Shown piece after piece: positions 62,349-64,000 of a stretch of DNA of 64,000 nucleotides (position 1 is its first letter; each line of letters opens with the position of its first letter). The notes under the pieces were generated by a model. The model had not been told where the DNA came from and did no database searches. It was given only the letters and a program-made list of their open reading frames with translations. The stretch lies in NCBI RefSeq assembly GCF_029257255.1, contig NZ_JARICI010000014.1, forward strand, positions 1 to 64,000, given 5' to 3'. This stretch comes from Sporosarcina sp. (GTDB taxonomy: Bacteria; Bacillota; Bacilli; Bacillales_A; Planococcaceae). A program made the translations under genes and the position numbers.

Positions 62349-63326
62349 TTGGCGAATATACGAGATGTTGCTCAGAAGGCAGGAGTTTCAGTTGCGACTG
62401 TTTCACGCTATTTAAATAATAAGGGATATATTAGTGAAGAGGCAAAACGGGTGATATCAGCTGCTATACAAGAGCTGGATTATCGTCCAAGTCTGGTTGC
62501 CCGGTCGTTGAATACTAAGCAGGCTATGTTCATCGGATTGATTGTACCGGATATTGTGAATCCGTTCTTTCCCGAATTGGCGCGTGCTGTGGAAGACGTG
62601 GCGCTGGCATATGACTATACAATAGTACTTTGTAATTCAGATGAAAAGATTGAGAAAGAAATTCATTATCTTAATACGCTTCAGCAAAAGTATGTCTCGG
62701 GATTCATCGTGGCCGCGAGTCAGGCAGATGCGTCGCATTATACGAATTTAAATGTACCGATTGTCGCGATTGACCGACGGATACATCCTTCCATACCGAT
62801 TGTAGCAACGGATAACCGGGAAGGTGCCAGGATGGGCACGGAGCATTTATTGCAAAATGGCTGCCGCCGCCTTCTTTGTATGAAGGGTCCAGCAGGTTTA
62901 GGTCCGGCAGACGATCGGTTCTCAGGATTTATGGATGCGGTAGAAGGAAAAGATATAGAAATCGAGATTGTGGAATGTCCTTTTCAATTTGAAGCTTCAG
63001 AAGAGGTGGCACGGACTGTTCTCCGGCAGCGTTCAATTGACGGGATTTTCGCGAGCAGTGATATATCTGCAGCGGGAGCGATGAAAGCAGCCTATTCGCT
63101 GGGTATAACGGTTCCTGATCAGCTACAGATTGTGGGGTATGACGGAACGAAGCTTTCCAGTCAGTTGACACCGAGTTTGACGACGGTTGCACAGGACTTA
63201 TACAGAATTGGTGCGCTGGCTTCCAGGATGGTCATTAAATTGATTGAGGGGCAGGAGCTCGAAGAACACGAAATCCAGATTCCAGCGGAGCTTGTTATTC
63301 GAGAAACGACAAGGAGTGGAGCATGA
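62349..63326 (+). CDS. rbsR: LacI family ribose operon repressor
   Basis: The 325-residue regulator has an N-terminal LacI HTH (about 3-50; IRDVAQKAGVSVATVSRYLN) and the hinge helix region YRPSLVARSLN. The periplasmic-binding-protein-like effector domain (about 60-325) contains IGLIVPDIVNPFFPELARAV, TDNREGARMGTEHLL and DQLQIVGYDGTKLS. The linked ribokinase gene supports RbsR rather than another sugar regulator. The start is TTG at 62349 after GAAGGTGAAATAG; no in-frame ATG lies near. A palindromic double operator lies just upstream. The stop codon TGA overlaps the ATG of rbsK. Ribose or a ribose phosphate is the expected inducer. Confidence 0.9.
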   Translation: MANIRDVAQKAGVSVATVSRYLNNKGYISEEAKRVISAAIQELDYRPSLVARSLNTKQAMFIGLIVPDIVNPFFPELARAVEDVALAYDYTIVLCNSDEKIEKEIHYLNTLQQKYVSGFIVAASQADASHYTNLNVPIVAIDRRIHPSIPIVATDNREGARMGTEHLLQNGCRRLLCMKGPAGLGPADDRFSGFMDAVEGKDIEIEIVECPFQFEASEEVARTVLRQRSIDGIFASSDISAAGAMKAAYSLGITVPDQLQIVGYDGTKLSSQLTPSLTTVAQDLYRIGALASRMVIKLIEGQELEEHEIQIPAELVIRETTRSGA

Positions 63327-64000
63327 TGATAACGGTGATTGGCAGTGCCAATATGGACCTGGTTGTAGGGACGGATAATTTTCCTGCGCAGGGCGAGACG
63401 GTACTGGGAGATATTTTTGATACAGTTCCGGGCGGGAAAGGTGCAAACCAGGCAGTTGCAGCAGCCAGGCTTGGAAGCAGTGTACATATGATCAGCTGTG
63501 TAGGGGATGATATGTTTGGAAAGAGTATCGTGGAGAATCTGAAGAATAATCAGGTCGATTGCACTGGCGTTGGCGTGGTGGATGGCGCTTCCGGTATCGC
63601 GAATATATTGCTGTCTGAAGGCGATAACCGGATCATTGTGGTGCCGGGTGCGAACTCATTGCTGACGCCTGCTCATATCGATGCGATGGAAGACGTCATC
63701 AAGAAAAGCAGAGTGGTCATGTTTCAGTTGGAAATTCCGATTCCCACCGTTCTATATGCGTTGGAGAAGTGCCGCGAGTTTAATGTGCCCGTTTTATTGA
63801 ATCCGGCACCTGCCCGGGGGTTCTCTATGGATATGATGCCGTTCTGTGCATATTTGACGCCCAATGAAACGGAATGTGAACAAATTTTCGGTGTCGATAT
63901 GGTGCAGGCGCTGGAGCAGTATCCAAATCGCCTGATTGTCACGCTCGGCAGTGAAGGGGCGCGTTATTTTGACGGCGAACGCCATATAGTTGTGGATGGA
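63323..64000 (+). CDS. rbsK: Ribokinase, N-terminal part
   Basis: The frame starts ATG 63323, overlapping the rbsR stop by 3 bp, with an AAGGAGTGGAGC leader; an ATG one codon later is equally usable. About 226 residues are visible before the window ends. They include the PfkB-family N-terminal signature ITVIGSANMDLVV, the ribose-binding PGGKGANQAVAAARLG (about residues 39-54), the GDNRIIVVPGANS stretch and YLTPNETECEQIFG. The C-terminal ATP-binding motif (DTxGAGD) lies beyond the window. Ribokinase phosphorylates D-ribose to ribose 5-phosphate. The gene order rbsR-rbsK is the usual one, and transport genes probably follow. Confidence 0.93.
   Translation, partial: MMITVIGSANMDLVVGTDNFPAQGETVLGDIFDTVPGGKGANQAVAAARLGSSVHMISCVGDDMFGKSIVENLKNNQVDCTGVGVVDGASGIANILLSEGDNRIIVVPGANSLLTPAHIDAMEDVIKKSRVVMFQLEIPIPTVLYALEKCREFNVPVLLNPAPARGFSMDMMPFCAYLTPNETECEQIFGVDMVQALEQYPNRLIVTLGSEGARYFDGERHIVVDG

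Overview
The window reads as a chromosomal segment of a low-to-moderate G+C Gram-positive bacterium of the Bacillota, most likely a Sporosarcina-like member of the Planococcaceae. The reasons are a CggR-type glycolytic operon, AGGAGG-type ribosome binding sites, a large S-layer protein with three N-terminal SLH domains beside cell-wall-polymer genes, an IDEAL-domain protein, and Bacillaceae-style dispersed palindromic repeats. The genus is inference; no rRNA or tRNA gene is present to fix it.

Positions 1-12.5 kb are conserved housekeeping DNA, all on the minus strand. Read in the direction of transcription: a small glutaredoxin-like gene, then cggR-gapA (terminator after gapA), pgk-tpiA-gpmI-eno, secG, a carboxylesterase, rnr, smpB, the tmRNA gene ssrA, and the start of an Rpn-family nuclease gene. 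A sigma-A promoter and a GGGAC-type CggR operator lie in front of cggR. Positions 12.5-15.7 kb hold an XRE regulator, a hypothetical gene, two copies of a GC-rich palindromic repeat, an IDEAL-domain protein and a 33-residue membrane peptide.

From 15.7 to about 56 kb is a cell-envelope island. It starts with a Yip1-like membrane protein plus an HlyD-like adaptor, an SLH-CAP protein, a PDZ-less S41 protease, UDP-ManNAc dehydrogenase (wecC), a TagA-type transferase and the 1308-residue S-layer protein behind a near-consensus promoter. An ISL3-family insertion sequence follows, then at least six more SLH-type proteins, two paralogous lipoproteins, a second S41 protease that keeps its PDZ domain, a 1097-residue repeat protein with a small Ig-like partner, and a coiled-coil Ig-like protein. 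Inside the island a YifB/ComM-type AAA+ ATPase gene overlaps a RAYT (REP-associated HUH transposase) gene by 4 bp. REP-like elements are scattered over the island. A recurring terminator hairpin family sits behind many surface-protein genes. Three broken pieces of comM-like genes lie at distant sites. Together these suggest a plastic region shaped by duplication, REP activity and gene decay.

From 56 to 64 kb the content is metabolic: a tripartite tricarboxylate transporter (tctC-tctB-tctA), a methyl-accepting chemotaxis gene reduced by a large internal deletion, a convergent CitA/DctS-type two-component system, and rbsR-rbsK, the latter cut by the window end, behind a paired LacI-type operator. 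The most unusual items are the comM-RAYT-REP assemblage with its terminator family, and the poorly characterised repeat and Ig-like surface proteins.
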